In this document: piece after piece, positions 25,765 to 32,882 of the stretch
Layout of the letters: every line of letters starts with the position of its first letter
Numbering within the stretch: position 1 is the stretch's first letter
Assembly: GCF_014636235.1 (NCBI RefSeq)
Contig: NZ_BMDZ01000051.1
Span: 1 to 42,417 of the forward strand
Reading direction: 5' to 3'
DNA length: 42,417 nucleotides
DNA from: Tistrella bauzanensis
GTDB taxonomy: Bacteria; Pseudomonadota; Alphaproteobacteria; Tistrellales; Tistrellaceae
Program-made: the position numbers and the translations under genes
Notes under the pieces: model-generated
What the model was told of the DNA's origin: nothing
Seen by the model: only the letters and a program-made list of their open reading frames with translations
Databases searched by the model: none

Positions 25765-26466
25765 TCAGATCATCAGCCGATAGCCGCCCGGCTCGGTCAC
25801 CAGCAGCCGGGCATTGCCGGGGTCGGGCTCGATCTTCTGGCGCAGGCGGTAGATATGGGTTTCCAGCGTATGGGTGGCGACGCCGGCATTATACCCCCAC
25901 ACCTCGTCCAGCAGCCGTTCGCGTGTCACCGGCTTGTCGCCGGCCCGATAGAGGAATTTCAGGATCTGGGTTTCCTTATCGGTCAGGCGCAGCTTGCGCC
26001 GGCCGTCCTCGGTCACCAGCATCTTGGCGGCGGGCCGGAACTGATAGGGGCCGATCGCGAACACCGCGTCATCCGATTGTTCATGCTGGCGCAGATGCGC
26101 CCGCACCCGTGCCAGCAGCACGGCGAAGCGGAACGGTTTGGTGACGTAATCATTGGCGCCGGCATCCAGGCCCAGAATGGTGTCGGCCTCGGTATCGGCA
26201 CCGGTCAGCATCACCACCGGCGCCTTCAGCCCGGCGCGGCGCATCAACCGGCAGACCTCGCGCCCATCCAGATCGGGCAGGCCGATATCCAGGATCACCA
26301 GATCATGGGGCGCCGATTTCAAGCCCGCCTTCACCACTTCCAGCGCCTGGGCGCCGCTTGCCGCCTCGTCGATGGAGAATTCCTCATACAGCGCCAGCTG
26401 TTCGGCCAGAGTCTGGCGCAGCAGCGGGTCGTCGTCGATCAGCAGGATGCGCTTCTGGGCTGACAT
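25765..26466 (-). CDS. OmpR/PhoB-family response regulator
   Basis: Two-component transcription factor of 233 residues. The receiver domain (about 1-120) has the acidic pocket RILLIDDDPLL, phosphoacceptor Asp60 in LVILDIGLPDLDG, the Thr switch in VVMLTGADTEAD and the Lys in DYVTKPFRFAVLLARV. The winged-helix DNA-binding domain occupies about 135-233 (LRLTDKETQILKFLYRAGDKPVTRERLLDEVWGY is split here by its turn; the recognition region is THTLETHIYRLRQKIE). ATG 26466 is chosen because the receiver begins directly after it. No histidine kinase gene is adjacent, so it is an orphan in this window. The argE operon starts 181 bases downstream; regulation of it is possible but unsupported. Confidence 0.94.
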   Translation of the reverse strand: MSAQKRILLIDDDPLLRQTLAEQLALYEEFSIDEAASGAQALEVVKAGLKSAPHDLVILDIGLPDLDGREVCRLMRRAGLKAPVVMLTGADTEADTILGLDAGANDYVTKPFRFAVLLARVRAHLRQHEQSDDAVFAIGPYQFRPAAKMLVTEDGRRKLRLTDKETQILKFLYRAGDKPVTRERLLDEVWGYNAGVATHTLETHIYRLRQKIEPDPGNARLLVTEPGGYRLMI

Positions 26467-26546
26467 GGCGGCGGGCGGTCTCCGGCAAGGACGGCGGGCT
26501 GCGCCATCATGGGTGTCTGGCACATCAGCGGGGGCCGCACATCAAG

Positions 26547-26568
26547 CGGCTTGCCATACGGCAAGCCG
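26547..26568 (-). repeat. Perfect 9-bp hairpin between the methyltransferase and regulator genes
   Basis: Arms 26547-26555 (CGGCTTGCC) and 26560-26568 are exact complements with the loop ATAC. A further partial copy of the loop and arm (CCATACGGTAAG) follows at 26570-26581. It lies 34 bases after the end of the methyltransferase operon and 81 bases before the response regulator. It could end the first transcript or lie in the regulator's leader. No T-run follows on the minus strand. Confidence 0.5.
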
Positions 26569-26601
26569 GCCATACGGTAAGCGGGCGGGCCTCTTCTGGT
26601 T

Positions 26602-27474
26602 TTACTCACGGCCCCGGCGCCAGGCAAGCAGGTCTAGATGTCCGACCACCAGCCGGCCGGGGCTGGCGGCGTCTCTGGCGGACCGGAAGGCCGCCGGCTG
26701 CCCGGCCGGCACCAGCCCGTCGGCCGCCAGATCCTCCAGCGCGCCGGCCACGCCATCGACCATCGCCGCATGCATCGCGGTATCCTCAGGCCCGATCACC
26801 CAGTCGGATGCCACCAGCCGCACCGCCATCCCCCGGTCGGTCAGCAGCCGCGCCAGTGCCGGTGCCGCGTCGGCCCCCAGCGCCACGCCGCCCAGGCCCT
26901 TGTCGCGGCGTTGATGATGGATGAAGCCGGCCACCGCCGCATCGTCGCCATCGGCCGGCGGCGACCAGTCCATGCGGCCGTCGAAGGTCAGCGCCCCCAG
27001 CATCGGCACGCCGCGTGCGGCCACCGCGTCGGCCAGCCTGACCAGCCAGTCCATGCCCGCCAGATCGATCAGGGCGGTGAAATGCACCAGATCGGCATCG
27101 GCGATCAGCCCGGACAGATCTTCCAGAGCCAGATCGGCCGGCTGATAGGTGACGCGCAGATCGCCCGCCACCACGGCCGGCAGCGTCGCCAGCCGGGTCT
27201 GACCCGCAGCGATCAGCGCCGGGTCGCGTTCCACCAACCGCCATGACTGATGAATGCCGGGGCTGAGCCAGCGGGTCAGACAGGGCGCCAGATGCAGCAG
27301 TCCGCCGCCGGTGCCGGCACCAAGGTCGACGATGGTCAACTGATTGCCCGGCCGGCGGCGCAGCATCGCGGCCAGCCGCCGTTCCAGCGCCGGCACACGC
27401 GCGGCATGGTCGAAACCCGCCCGCAGGTCCAGCCAGCCCGCATCAAAGCCGCCACGGCCGGTCTCGTCGCTCAT
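26602..27474 (-). CDS. Class I SAM-dependent methyltransferase
   Basis: 290-residue cytoplasmic protein. The SAM-binding motif I is IVDLGAGTGGGLLHLAP near residue 48; the acidic residue ending strand 2 appears in WRLVERDPALIAAG. Later motifs are VTYQPADLALEDL and DLVHFTALIDLAGMDWL. The methyl acceptor is unknown. The ATG overlaps the stop of the glycosyltransferase gene by four bases, so it is coupled to it and is the last gene of the leftward pterin-like cluster. A small molecule carrying the sugar added by that glycosyltransferase is a reasonable acceptor, but this is inference. Confidence 0.88.
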   Translation of the reverse strand: MSDETGRGGFDAGWLDLRAGFDHAARVPALERRLAAMLRRRPGNQLTIVDLGAGTGGGLLHLAPCLTRWLSPGIHQSWRLVERDPALIAAGQTRLATLPAVVAGDLRVTYQPADLALEDLSGLIADADLVHFTALIDLAGMDWLVRLADAVAARGVPMLGALTFDGRMDWSPPADGDDAAVAGFIHHQRRDKGLGGVALGADAAPALARLLTDRGMAVRLVASDWVIGPEDTAMHAAMVDGVAGALEDLAADGLVPAGQPAAFRSARDAASPGRLVVGHLDLLAWRRGRE

Positions 27475-28592
27475 GACCTGTCCTCTTCCGAAAGGCCCGC
27501 TTCCGAGAGGCCCGCCAGCGCGGCCAGCCGCCGTGCCTGATCGGGCCAGCGTGGCAGGGCGGCACCCGCCACGGCGGCACCCGCCGCCAATTGCCGGCGC
27601 AGATCGGCATCGGCGATCAGCCGCCCCAAGGCATGGGCCAGCGCCGGCACATCGCCCGGCGGCACCAGAATGCCGGCACTGGCCGGCACCAGATCGGGCA
27701 CCGCGCCCGCGACGCATCCCACCACCGGCAGGCCGGCGGCCATCGCCTCGGCGAAGGCCATGCCATAGCCTTCAAACCGTGACGGCAGCACGAAGACGTC
27801 CGCCGCCGCATAGCAGCGGGCCAGTGCCGCACCCGACAGCACGCCATGACAGCGGATGCGATCGCCCAGCCCGGCGGCGTCGATCGCCGCCCGCACCCGC
27901 CCCGCATGGTCAGGGTCCAGCGTATCGGGCCCCACCAGATCCAGCCGCCATGTGCTGCCGCCCGGCGCCCCGCCCAGATCCGACAGGGCCGCGACCAGAT
28001 CCTGATGCGCCTTGCGGGGCGTCAGGCTGGCCACGCATAACAGGCGGATCTCGCCGGCATTCCCGCCATCATCCGCCCCGCCATCATCCCCCGGCACGGC
28101 CGGCATCGCCGGTTCCACGGACAGGCCCGGCTCGATCACCACCACCGGATGCCGGGTCCAGCCGCCATCGGTCAGCAATGCCGCCGTGGCCGGGCTGGTG
28201 GCGACCACGCCATCCACCAGCGCCAGAGCCGCGCGTTCCTGCCGTTCCAGATCCGTCGCCCGATCTGCCGTCAGCCCGGTTTCCAGCGCCATCGGGTGAT
28301 GCACCAGCGCCAGCAGGCGCGGACACCGCGCATGGCGCCGCAGATCCGCCAGCAGCGGCGCCAGCCCGGGCAGCGCCAGACCGTCGATCAGCATCGCGCC
28401 CACCGCCGGCGCATTGTCCGCATGCAGCCGCGCGTGGATCGCTTCGGCGCGGGCATCCTGGCCTGCCGGCAGGGCCAGTGTCTCCACCTCATGGCCCAGT
28501 GCCGCCAGCGCCGCCATGATCCGGCGGTCATAGACATAGCCGCCGGTCGCCAGATCCACCGGCCCCGGCACCACCAGCAGAAGATCGGTCAT
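27471..28592 (-). CDS. Glycosyltransferase family 4 (GT-B fold)
   Basis: 373-residue cytoplasmic glycosyltransferase. The N-terminal acceptor domain starts MTDLLLVVPGPVDLATGGYVYDRR in the manner of GT4 enzymes. The donor domain shows LLCVASLTPRKAHQDLVAAL, IRCHGVLSGAALARCYAAADVFVLPS and the EX7E-type motif RFEGYGMAFAEAMAAGLPVVG. The sugar donor and acceptor are unknown. The protein ends in a repeated AGLSE encoded by two near-identical 15-base units (27485-27514). Four-base overlaps join it to the PTPS-like gene upstream and the methyltransferase gene downstream. With these partners it probably glycosylates a soluble metabolite, though a lipid acceptor remains possible given the divergent phosphatidyltransferase. 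Confidence 0.92.
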   Translation of the reverse strand: MTDLLLVVPGPVDLATGGYVYDRRIMAALAALGHEVETLALPAGQDARAEAIHARLHADNAPAVGAMLIDGLALPGLAPLLADLRRHARCPRLLALVHHPMALETGLTADRATDLERQERAALALVDGVVATSPATAALLTDGGWTRHPVVVIEPGLSVEPAMPAVPGDDGGADDGGNAGEIRLLCVASLTPRKAHQDLVAALSDLGGAPGGSTWRLDLVGPDTLDPDHAGRVRAAIDAAGLGDRIRCHGVLSGAALARCYAAADVFVLPSRFEGYGMAFAEAMAAGLPVVGCVAGAVPDLVPASAGILVPPGDVPALAHALGRLIADADLRRQLAAGAAVAGAALPRWPDQARRLAALAGLSEAGLSEEDRS

Positions 28593-29002
28593 GCCGCCGC
28601 CCGGCCCACCGGCGCCTCATAGGCGGCCCAGGCGACATGGCTTTCCTTCAGCACGATCCGGATCGCCTCGATACCGGCGGCACTGGCGCCAAGCCGTCCA
28701 TCCTCGATCGCCGCCGCCATCCGGCCGTGCAGATACTGCGCCAGGAATTCGGTGGTGGTGTTGATGCCGGCAAAGTCGGGCAGATCGTCCAGATTGCGAT
28801 AGGCCAGAGGCTCAATCGCAGCCTTCAGGGCCGTGTGGGCCAGCCCGATATCGACCACCAGCCCATCGTCGTCCAGGCGGCTGCGCTTGAATTCCACATC
28901 CACCACATAGGTCGCGCCGTGCAGGCGCTGGGCGGGGCCGAAAATCTCGCCGCGAAAGCTGTGGGCGATCATCACATGGTCGCGGACGCCGAGCGTGAAC
29001 AT
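28589..29002 (-). CDS. 6-pyruvoyl-tetrahydropterin synthase / QueD-like protein with altered active site
   Basis: 137-residue T-fold protein. The family scaffold is visible (MIAHSFRGEIFGPAQRLHGATYVVDVEF, here read in two parts around residue 22; VVDIGLAHTALKAAI; LDDLPDFAGINTTTEFLAQYL). Compared with E. coli QueD, zinc ligands His14 and His28 are kept, but the third ligand position is Ala30. The catalytic Cys position holds Ala24, and the DHH motif is replaced by LAYRNLDD. The usual 6-pyruvoyl or 6-carboxy-tetrahydropterin chemistry is therefore doubtful. ATG 29002 is chosen because the family start follows at once; AAGGA lies about twelve bases upstream. A TTG at 29035 overlapping the previous stop is the alternative. 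It overlaps the glycosyltransferase gene by four bases. Confidence 0.88.
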   Translation of the reverse strand: MFTLGVRDHVMIAHSFRGEIFGPAQRLHGATYVVDVEFKRSRLDDDGLVVDIGLAHTALKAAIEPLAYRNLDDLPDFAGINTTTEFLAQYLHGRMAAAIEDGRLGASAAGIEAIRIVLKESHVAWAAYEAPVGRAAA

Positions 29003-29031
29003 GGGTAGGGTCGATCCTTCTCCAGTTTGGG

Positions 29032-30000
29032 TCAATAGATCAGGCGCAGCACGGTGCCGGTCAGCGCCGGATCGGGGCCGGTGCCCGACAGATGGCCGGG
29101 CAGACGCGCCGGCGCCTGATCAAAGGCCACCGCATCGACCACCAGCGCGTCCAGCGCCGGATCGTCCAGCAGACCGAGTGCCACGTCCAGCCGGTCGGCA
29201 TGGGTCAGTCTGGCGCGCCGGCCGGCCGCGACATGGCCGACCTGCGACGATATCAGCCGCAGCCGGCGGGCGTGGAAGCCATGGCCCAGATGCAGGCTCA
29301 CCGGCCGGCTGCCATGCCAGCTCGCCTCGACCACCGTCGCCTCGAACCCGGCCAGGGTCAGCGCCTGATCCAGCCCGGCACCCGATGCGCTGGCGTTGAT
29401 CACGATGTCGCGGTCGGGTGTCGCCGCGTCGGGCGCGCGGAAATCCAGATCCAGTGCCCGCGCCTGATCGCCTCGGCCCTGGTCGCGGTCGACGATCTGC
29501 ACCACCGCCCCCGGCAGGCGCCGGGCCAGACGCGCGGCCAGCAGCCCGACCAGCCCGGCGCCGATCACGGTGATCCGGTCGCCCGGCCCGGCGCCGGCAT
29601 CCCACAGCACGTTCAGCGCGGTTTCCATATTGGCGGCCAGCACCGCGCGCGCGGTGGGCACAATATCGGGCACCGGCCGCAGGGCGGCCCGGGGCAGAAC
29701 GAACCGGTCCTGATGCGGGTGCAGCGCGAAGACCCGCCCGCCATCGGGTGTTTGCCCCACCGCCGCATAACCATATTTGACCGGGAACGGGAAATCGCCC
29801 TCCTGAAAGGGTGCGCGCATGCGTTGGTATTCTGTCTCCGGCACGCCTCCGGTGGCGATCAGGGTTTCTGTGCCCCGGCTGACGGCGGTTTGCAGGGTGG
29901 TCACCAACACCTCGTCCATGCCCGGCGCAGGCAGGGGCTGGGCGCGGATCTCGAACCGGCCTGGCGCTGTCGTCCACAAGGCCCGCGCAGTGGCCGTCAT
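29032..30000 (-). CDS. Medium-chain dehydrogenase/reductase family protein (zinc-binding-dehydrogenase-like)
   Basis: 322-residue oxidoreductase. The N-terminal GroES-like domain includes TAVSRGTETLIATG and PFPVKYGYAAVG; the Rossmann fold begins at ITVIGAGLVGLLAARLARR (about residue 145). The dinucleotide acidic residue lies in VQIVDRDQGRG, which suggests NAD. I do not see the catalytic zinc Cys of alcohol dehydrogenases (the expected site reads SRGTE) nor the four-Cys structural zinc lobe, so a zinc-independent reductase is likely. The ATG overlaps the stop of the RibD-like gene by four bases, and the PTPS-like gene follows. It presumably reduces or oxidises the same intermediate. BchC-like enzymes share the SRGTE feature, but no bacteriochlorophyll gene is nearby. 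Confidence 0.88.
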   Translation of the reverse strand: MTATARALWTTAPGRFEIRAQPLPAPGMDEVLVTTLQTAVSRGTETLIATGGVPETEYQRMRAPFQEGDFPFPVKYGYAAVGQTPDGGRVFALHPHQDRFVLPRAALRPVPDIVPTARAVLAANMETALNVLWDAGAGPGDRITVIGAGLVGLLAARLARRLPGAVVQIVDRDQGRGDQARALDLDFRAPDAATPDRDIVINASASGAGLDQALTLAGFEATVVEASWHGSRPVSLHLGHGFHARRLRLISSQVGHVAAGRRARLTHADRLDVALGLLDDPALDALVVDAVAFDQAPARLPGHLSGTGPDPALTGTVLRLIY

Positions 30001-31007
30001 GCCCGCGCCTCCACCAGATCGAAGCAGCATTCCACCAGGATATCCGGCCCCAGGATGAAATTGCGGCAGGGCGGGCGCAGCGCCTCGGCCAGATCGTCGA
30101 TTTCCGGCAGGCACAGCACCGGCCGGCCCGATCCCAGCAGCACCGGGGCGATGGCGACCTGAAGCCGGTCGACCAGCCGCGCCTCGATCAGACGCGACAC
30201 CGTGACCCCGCCGCCTTCCACGAACAGGCGGCGGATGCCCAGGCGCCGCAGGGCCGCCAGTGCGGCCACCGGATCCAGCCGGCCGCAGGCGCTGCGCGGC
30301 ACCGGCAGCCCGGTGACCGCATCACCGCCGGCAACGCAGCCAGCGGGCGCCGGCATGTCATCGGCATGGACGACCAGGGTGGGGGCAGCGCCGTCGCCGA
30401 ACAGCTTGTGGTCGGTGCCAAGCCTGCCGCCGCTGTCGATGACCACGCGCAATGGGTTGGGGCCATCGACCAGCCGCACGGTCAGGCGCGGGTCGTCGGC
30501 GGCAACGGTGGCGGCGCCGACCAGCACGGCATCCGACAGGGCGCGCATACGGTGGGCATGAACGAGATCCTCCTCGCCCGACAGCCATTGCGAACAGCCG
30601 CTCATGGTGGCGATGCGACCGTCCAGACTCTGCGCCAGATGGGCATAGACCCGTGGCCGGTGGTCGGGTGCGGCGCGCAGCACCGGCAGATACAGATCCA
30701 GCAGCCGTGCCGCGGCCGGTTCCACCTCGATCCGGGTCGCCCAGCCGCCGGCAGGCCATGCAGGGCCCGATGGATGGGCCGGGTCATTGATCAGGATCGC
30801 ATCGGCCTCGGCGGGGTTCGTCACCGGTCGCAAGCCGCCGTCACGACACAGCGCCAGCCCCGCCACCGGCTGGTTGGCGGCGGCGATCGCCAGCAGGCCG
30901 GCCCAGATATGGTCGTGCCCCAGCCGCACCAGTCGCGGGGCCGCCACCGGGGCGGCGGTCGCTGTTGCGGTGGCGGCGGACCGGCGGCTGGGCGGCGGCA
31001 GGGTCAT
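29997..31007 (-). CDS. RibD C-terminal/dihydrofolate-reductase-like reductase with a novel N-terminal region
   Basis: 336 residues. Residues about 115-336 match the RibD reductase domain, which reduces the ribosyl group of the pyrimidine made from the GTP cyclohydrolase II product: VYAHLAQSLDGRIAT, SDAVLVGAATVAADDPRLTVR, NPLRVVIDS, and LFVEGGGVTVSRLIEARLVD. The deaminase half of housekeeping RibD is absent. In its place are about 110 residues of no family I recognise (GHDHIWAGLLAIAAAN, EADAILINDPAHPSGPAW). The ATG is preceded by GAGGAG at about eleven bases, and that site is duplicated further upstream. It is the first gene of the leftward cluster and divergent from the phosphatidyltransferase-YceI-ribA genes. 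Confidence 0.88.
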   Translation of the reverse strand: MTLPPPSRRSAATATATAAPVAAPRLVRLGHDHIWAGLLAIAAANQPVAGLALCRDGGLRPVTNPAEADAILINDPAHPSGPAWPAGGWATRIEVEPAAARLLDLYLPVLRAAPDHRPRVYAHLAQSLDGRIATMSGCSQWLSGEEDLVHAHRMRALSDAVLVGAATVAADDPRLTVRLVDGPNPLRVVIDSGGRLGTDHKLFGDGAAPTLVVHADDMPAPAGCVAGGDAVTGLPVPRSACGRLDPVAALAALRRLGIRRLFVEGGGVTVSRLIEARLVDRLQVAIAPVLLGSGRPVLCLPEIDDLAEALRPPCRNFILGPDILVECCFDLVEARA

Positions 31008-31019
31008 GGTGGCACTGTC

Positions 31020-31057
31020 TCCTCATAGGCGGGATGGCTCCTCATAGGCGGGCCGGC
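31020..31057 (-). repeat. Tandem repeat duplicating the ribosome site of the RibD-like gene
   Basis: Two 19-base units (31020-31038 and 31039-31057) match at 17 positions; the shared core is TCCTCATAGGCGGG. Read on the minus strand, each unit ends in TATGAGGA. The one nearer the gene supplies the GAGGAG ribosome site. The other is a spare copy 19 bases upstream. Confidence 0.8.
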
Positions 31058-31231
31058 TGTGGACTGTCGCCCGGAACCTGATAGGTCATCGGATGGTTGA
31101 TCACCGCCTGAAACAGCCGGCCGACACCGCTTGTTCCAGGATTGATCGATCCGCTGGCCGCCACATTGCGTAAACCTGGAGCGGGCCGGTCTGAACGAGC
31201 ATCGCTCAGGCTCACCGCCCTCATTCAACCC

Positions 31232-31259
31232 TTCACCGGTAAATCACGCCAACTATAAA
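31232..31259 (+). promoter_or_regulatory. Candidate sigma-70-type promoter for the phosphatidyltransferase-yceI-ribA genes
   Basis: TTCACC (31232-31237) and TATAAA (31254-31259) are separated by 16 bases. Transcription would start near 31266, leaving a leader of about 56 bases before the ATG at 31322. The stretch is among the most AT-rich in the neighbourhood. It is a sequence match only. Confidence 0.4.
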
Positions 31260-31321
31260 CCGTAACGTTCCCACGGCCGACCATCTACACCCGACCCGTC
31301 TTCGTCTCCATATGGTGTTGC

Positions 31322-32143
31322 ATGACAGCGAAACGAGAGGCCGCTCCCCTGGCCACCCTGCGGCTCGATGCCGGCCTGCATGCGATCGGTGCCACCGGGG
31401 CGGTGGCGGCCGCGGGCATCTTGCTCGCCATGCAGGATGACAGCCTGCTGTCGCCGGTCTATCCCGTCAAGGCCGTGGCCTGGCTGGCCTGCGCGCTGGC
31501 TCTGGCCTGGCCGGCACTGGCCCAGCATCTGCCGCAGCGGCGCATTGGCCCTGCCAATCGTGTCACCCTGTTCCGCGCCGGTCTGGTGGCGCTGGTCGCG
31601 GCCGCGATCGGCGAGCCGTTGATGGCGCATGATCAGGGCGGCGGCTCGGCCCTGACCGCCTGGGTGCTGTTCGCCACCGCCGCCATCTGTCTGGCGCTGG
31701 ACGGGGTGGATGGCTGGATCGCGCGGCGCCGCAAGGTGGCGAGCCCGTTCGGCGCCCGGTTCGACATGGAGCTTGATGCCCTGTTCGTGGCCGTGCTGTC
31801 GCTGGCGGCGCTGGATGCAGGCCGGGCCGGCGGCTGGGTTCTGGTGGCGGGCGGCCTGCGCTATGCCTGGGTGTTGGCATCGTGGATCTGGCCGCTACTG
31901 GCCCGGCCGCTGCCGGCCAGCCATCGCCGCCGTGCCGTCTGCGCGCTGGGTGTGGCGGCGCTGGTGGGTGCGCTGAACCCGGTCTCGGCCGTGGCCGGCA
32001 CCGTCTCGGCGGCGCTCGCGGTTGCCATGCTCGCCGCCTCTTTCGCCATCGATCTGGTTCTGGTGCTGCGCAAGCGGGCCGATGACGGCAGCGCCGGCGG
32101 CGACACCGACAACATGGCCCATACAGGGAGAGGACCGTCATGA
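31322..32143 (+). CDS. CDP-alcohol phosphatidyltransferase family protein
   Basis: Integral membrane enzyme of 273 residues with about six to seven hydrophobic segments. The diagnostic metal motif is complete: DGVDGWIAR, then eight residues, then GARFDMELD (residues about 126-151), the D-x2-DG-x2-AR-x8-G-x3-D-x3-D pattern. Such enzymes transfer a phosphatidyl or related phospho-alcohol group from a CDP-activated donor to an alcohol. The phosphatidylglycerol and phosphatidylserine enzymes have the same motif, so the acceptor cannot be told. It starts a coupled series: its stop overlaps the YceI gene start by four bases (ATGA), and that gene overlaps the ribA frame. Being with ribA and divergent from the PTPS and glycosyltransferase genes, it may attach a lipid to that pathway's product. 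Confidence 0.92.
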   Translation: MTAKREAAPLATLRLDAGLHAIGATGAVAAAGILLAMQDDSLLSPVYPVKAVAWLACALALAWPALAQHLPQRRIGPANRVTLFRAGLVALVAAAIGEPLMAHDQGGGSALTAWVLFATAAICLALDGVDGWIARRRKVASPFGARFDMELDALFVAVLSLAALDAGRAGGWVLVAGGLRYAWVLASWIWPLLARPLPASHRRRAVCALGVAALVGALNPVSAVAGTVSAALAVAMLAASFAIDLVLVLRKRADDGSAGGDTDNMAHTGRGPS

Positions 32144-32817
32144 CCCTTCACGCCCACCGGACACCGGCCACGGCAGCACAGATCCGCAATCGGGCGGCCC
32201 ACGGCCGGATGATATCGCTTCTGATGGCGGGTTTGATCGCCGCCGCGGCGGTCTTCGGTACGGGCCGGATGGCACGTGCCGAGCCTGCGACCTACACGCT
32301 CGATCCCGAACACGCCGTGGTCGGCTTTCTGGTGATGCATGCGGGCTTTGCCAATGTGCTGGGCCGGTTCGATCAGGTGGAGGGCAGCTTTGTGTTCGAC
32401 GAGGCGGCGCCTGCGCTGGAGCAGGGCGAGATCCGGGTGAAGACCGCCAGCGTGTCGACCGCCCACGACAAGCGCGACGAGCATCTGCGCGGCCCCGATT
32501 TCCTGAACGCCGATGAATTTCCCGAGATGATCTTCCGGCTGGATCAGGCCGAGGCGACCGCCGGTCGGCAGGGCACCGTGACCGGCACGCTGGAGCTTCT
32601 GGGCGTCCGCAAGCCGCTGACACTTGACGTCACATGGAACAAGAGCGCCGAATATCCCTTCGGCACTGGCGTATTCGGCGCGCGCCCCTATGTTGTGGGG
32701 GTTTCTGCGCGTGGTACGATCCGGCGCAGCGATTTCGGCATGACCTACGGCCTGGACGGCGACCTTGTCGGTGACGAGATCTCGCTGATCCTTGAAATGG
32801 AGGCACGCCGGGAGTGA
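32140..32817 (+). CDS. YceI family periplasmic protein
   Basis: 225-residue exported protein. After a basic, long N-terminus a hydrophobic stretch (LLMAGLIAAAAVFG) ends at ARA, a plausible signal cleavage site near residue 47. The mature part is a lipocalin-like beta-barrel of the YceI type (YTLDPEHAVVGFLVMHAGF, VRVKTASVST-like strand read here as EIRVKTASVSTAHDKRDEHL, FLNADEFPEMIFRL, GTLELLGVRKPLTLDV, SDFGMTYG). Family members bind polyisoprenoid or other amphipathic molecules. It overlaps the phosphatidyltransferase gene by four bases. A lipid-binding protein encoded next to a lipid-modifying enzyme suggests that the two act on the same molecule. Confidence 0.93.
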   Translation: MTLHAHRTPATAAQIRNRAAHGRMISLLMAGLIAAAAVFGTGRMARAEPATYTLDPEHAVVGFLVMHAGFANVLGRFDQVEGSFVFDEAAPALEQGEIRVKTASVSTAHDKRDEHLRGPDFLNADEFPEMIFRLDQAEATAGRQGTVTGTLELLGVRKPLTLDVTWNKSAEYPFGTGVFGARPYVVGVSARGTIRRSDFGMTYGLDGDLVGDEISLILEMEARRE

Positions 32818-32882
32818 ATGTGACATCGACGGTGACTGTGACATCGACGACCGCAGAAGCGGCAGGCGACGGGAAGGGCCAG

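Larger units (their letters stand above)
31008..31321. promoter_or_regulatory. Divergent control region of the pterin-like cluster
   Basis: A 314-base space between the RibD-like gene (leftward) and the CDP-alcohol phosphatidyltransferase gene (rightward). It holds a 19-base tandem repeat next to the RibD-like start and a good candidate promoter for the rightward genes. Short open frames cross it but have no ribosome site or recognisable product. No regulator gene is adjacent. Confidence 0.6.

Noticed and set aside
29032-30000. Bacteriochlorophyll enzyme BchC
   Set aside because: The SRGTE feature is shared, but no other photosynthesis gene is near and the context fits another pathway.
31004-31228. 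74-codon open frame in the divergent control region
   Set aside because: It has no ribosome site, overlaps the tandem repeat, and its sequence does not look like a small regulator or leader peptide.
32819-32849. 13-base direct repeat as a regulatory site
   Set aside because: Its period is 18 bases and it lies where the upstream ribA start would place coding sequence. It is better explained as a short sequence duplication.
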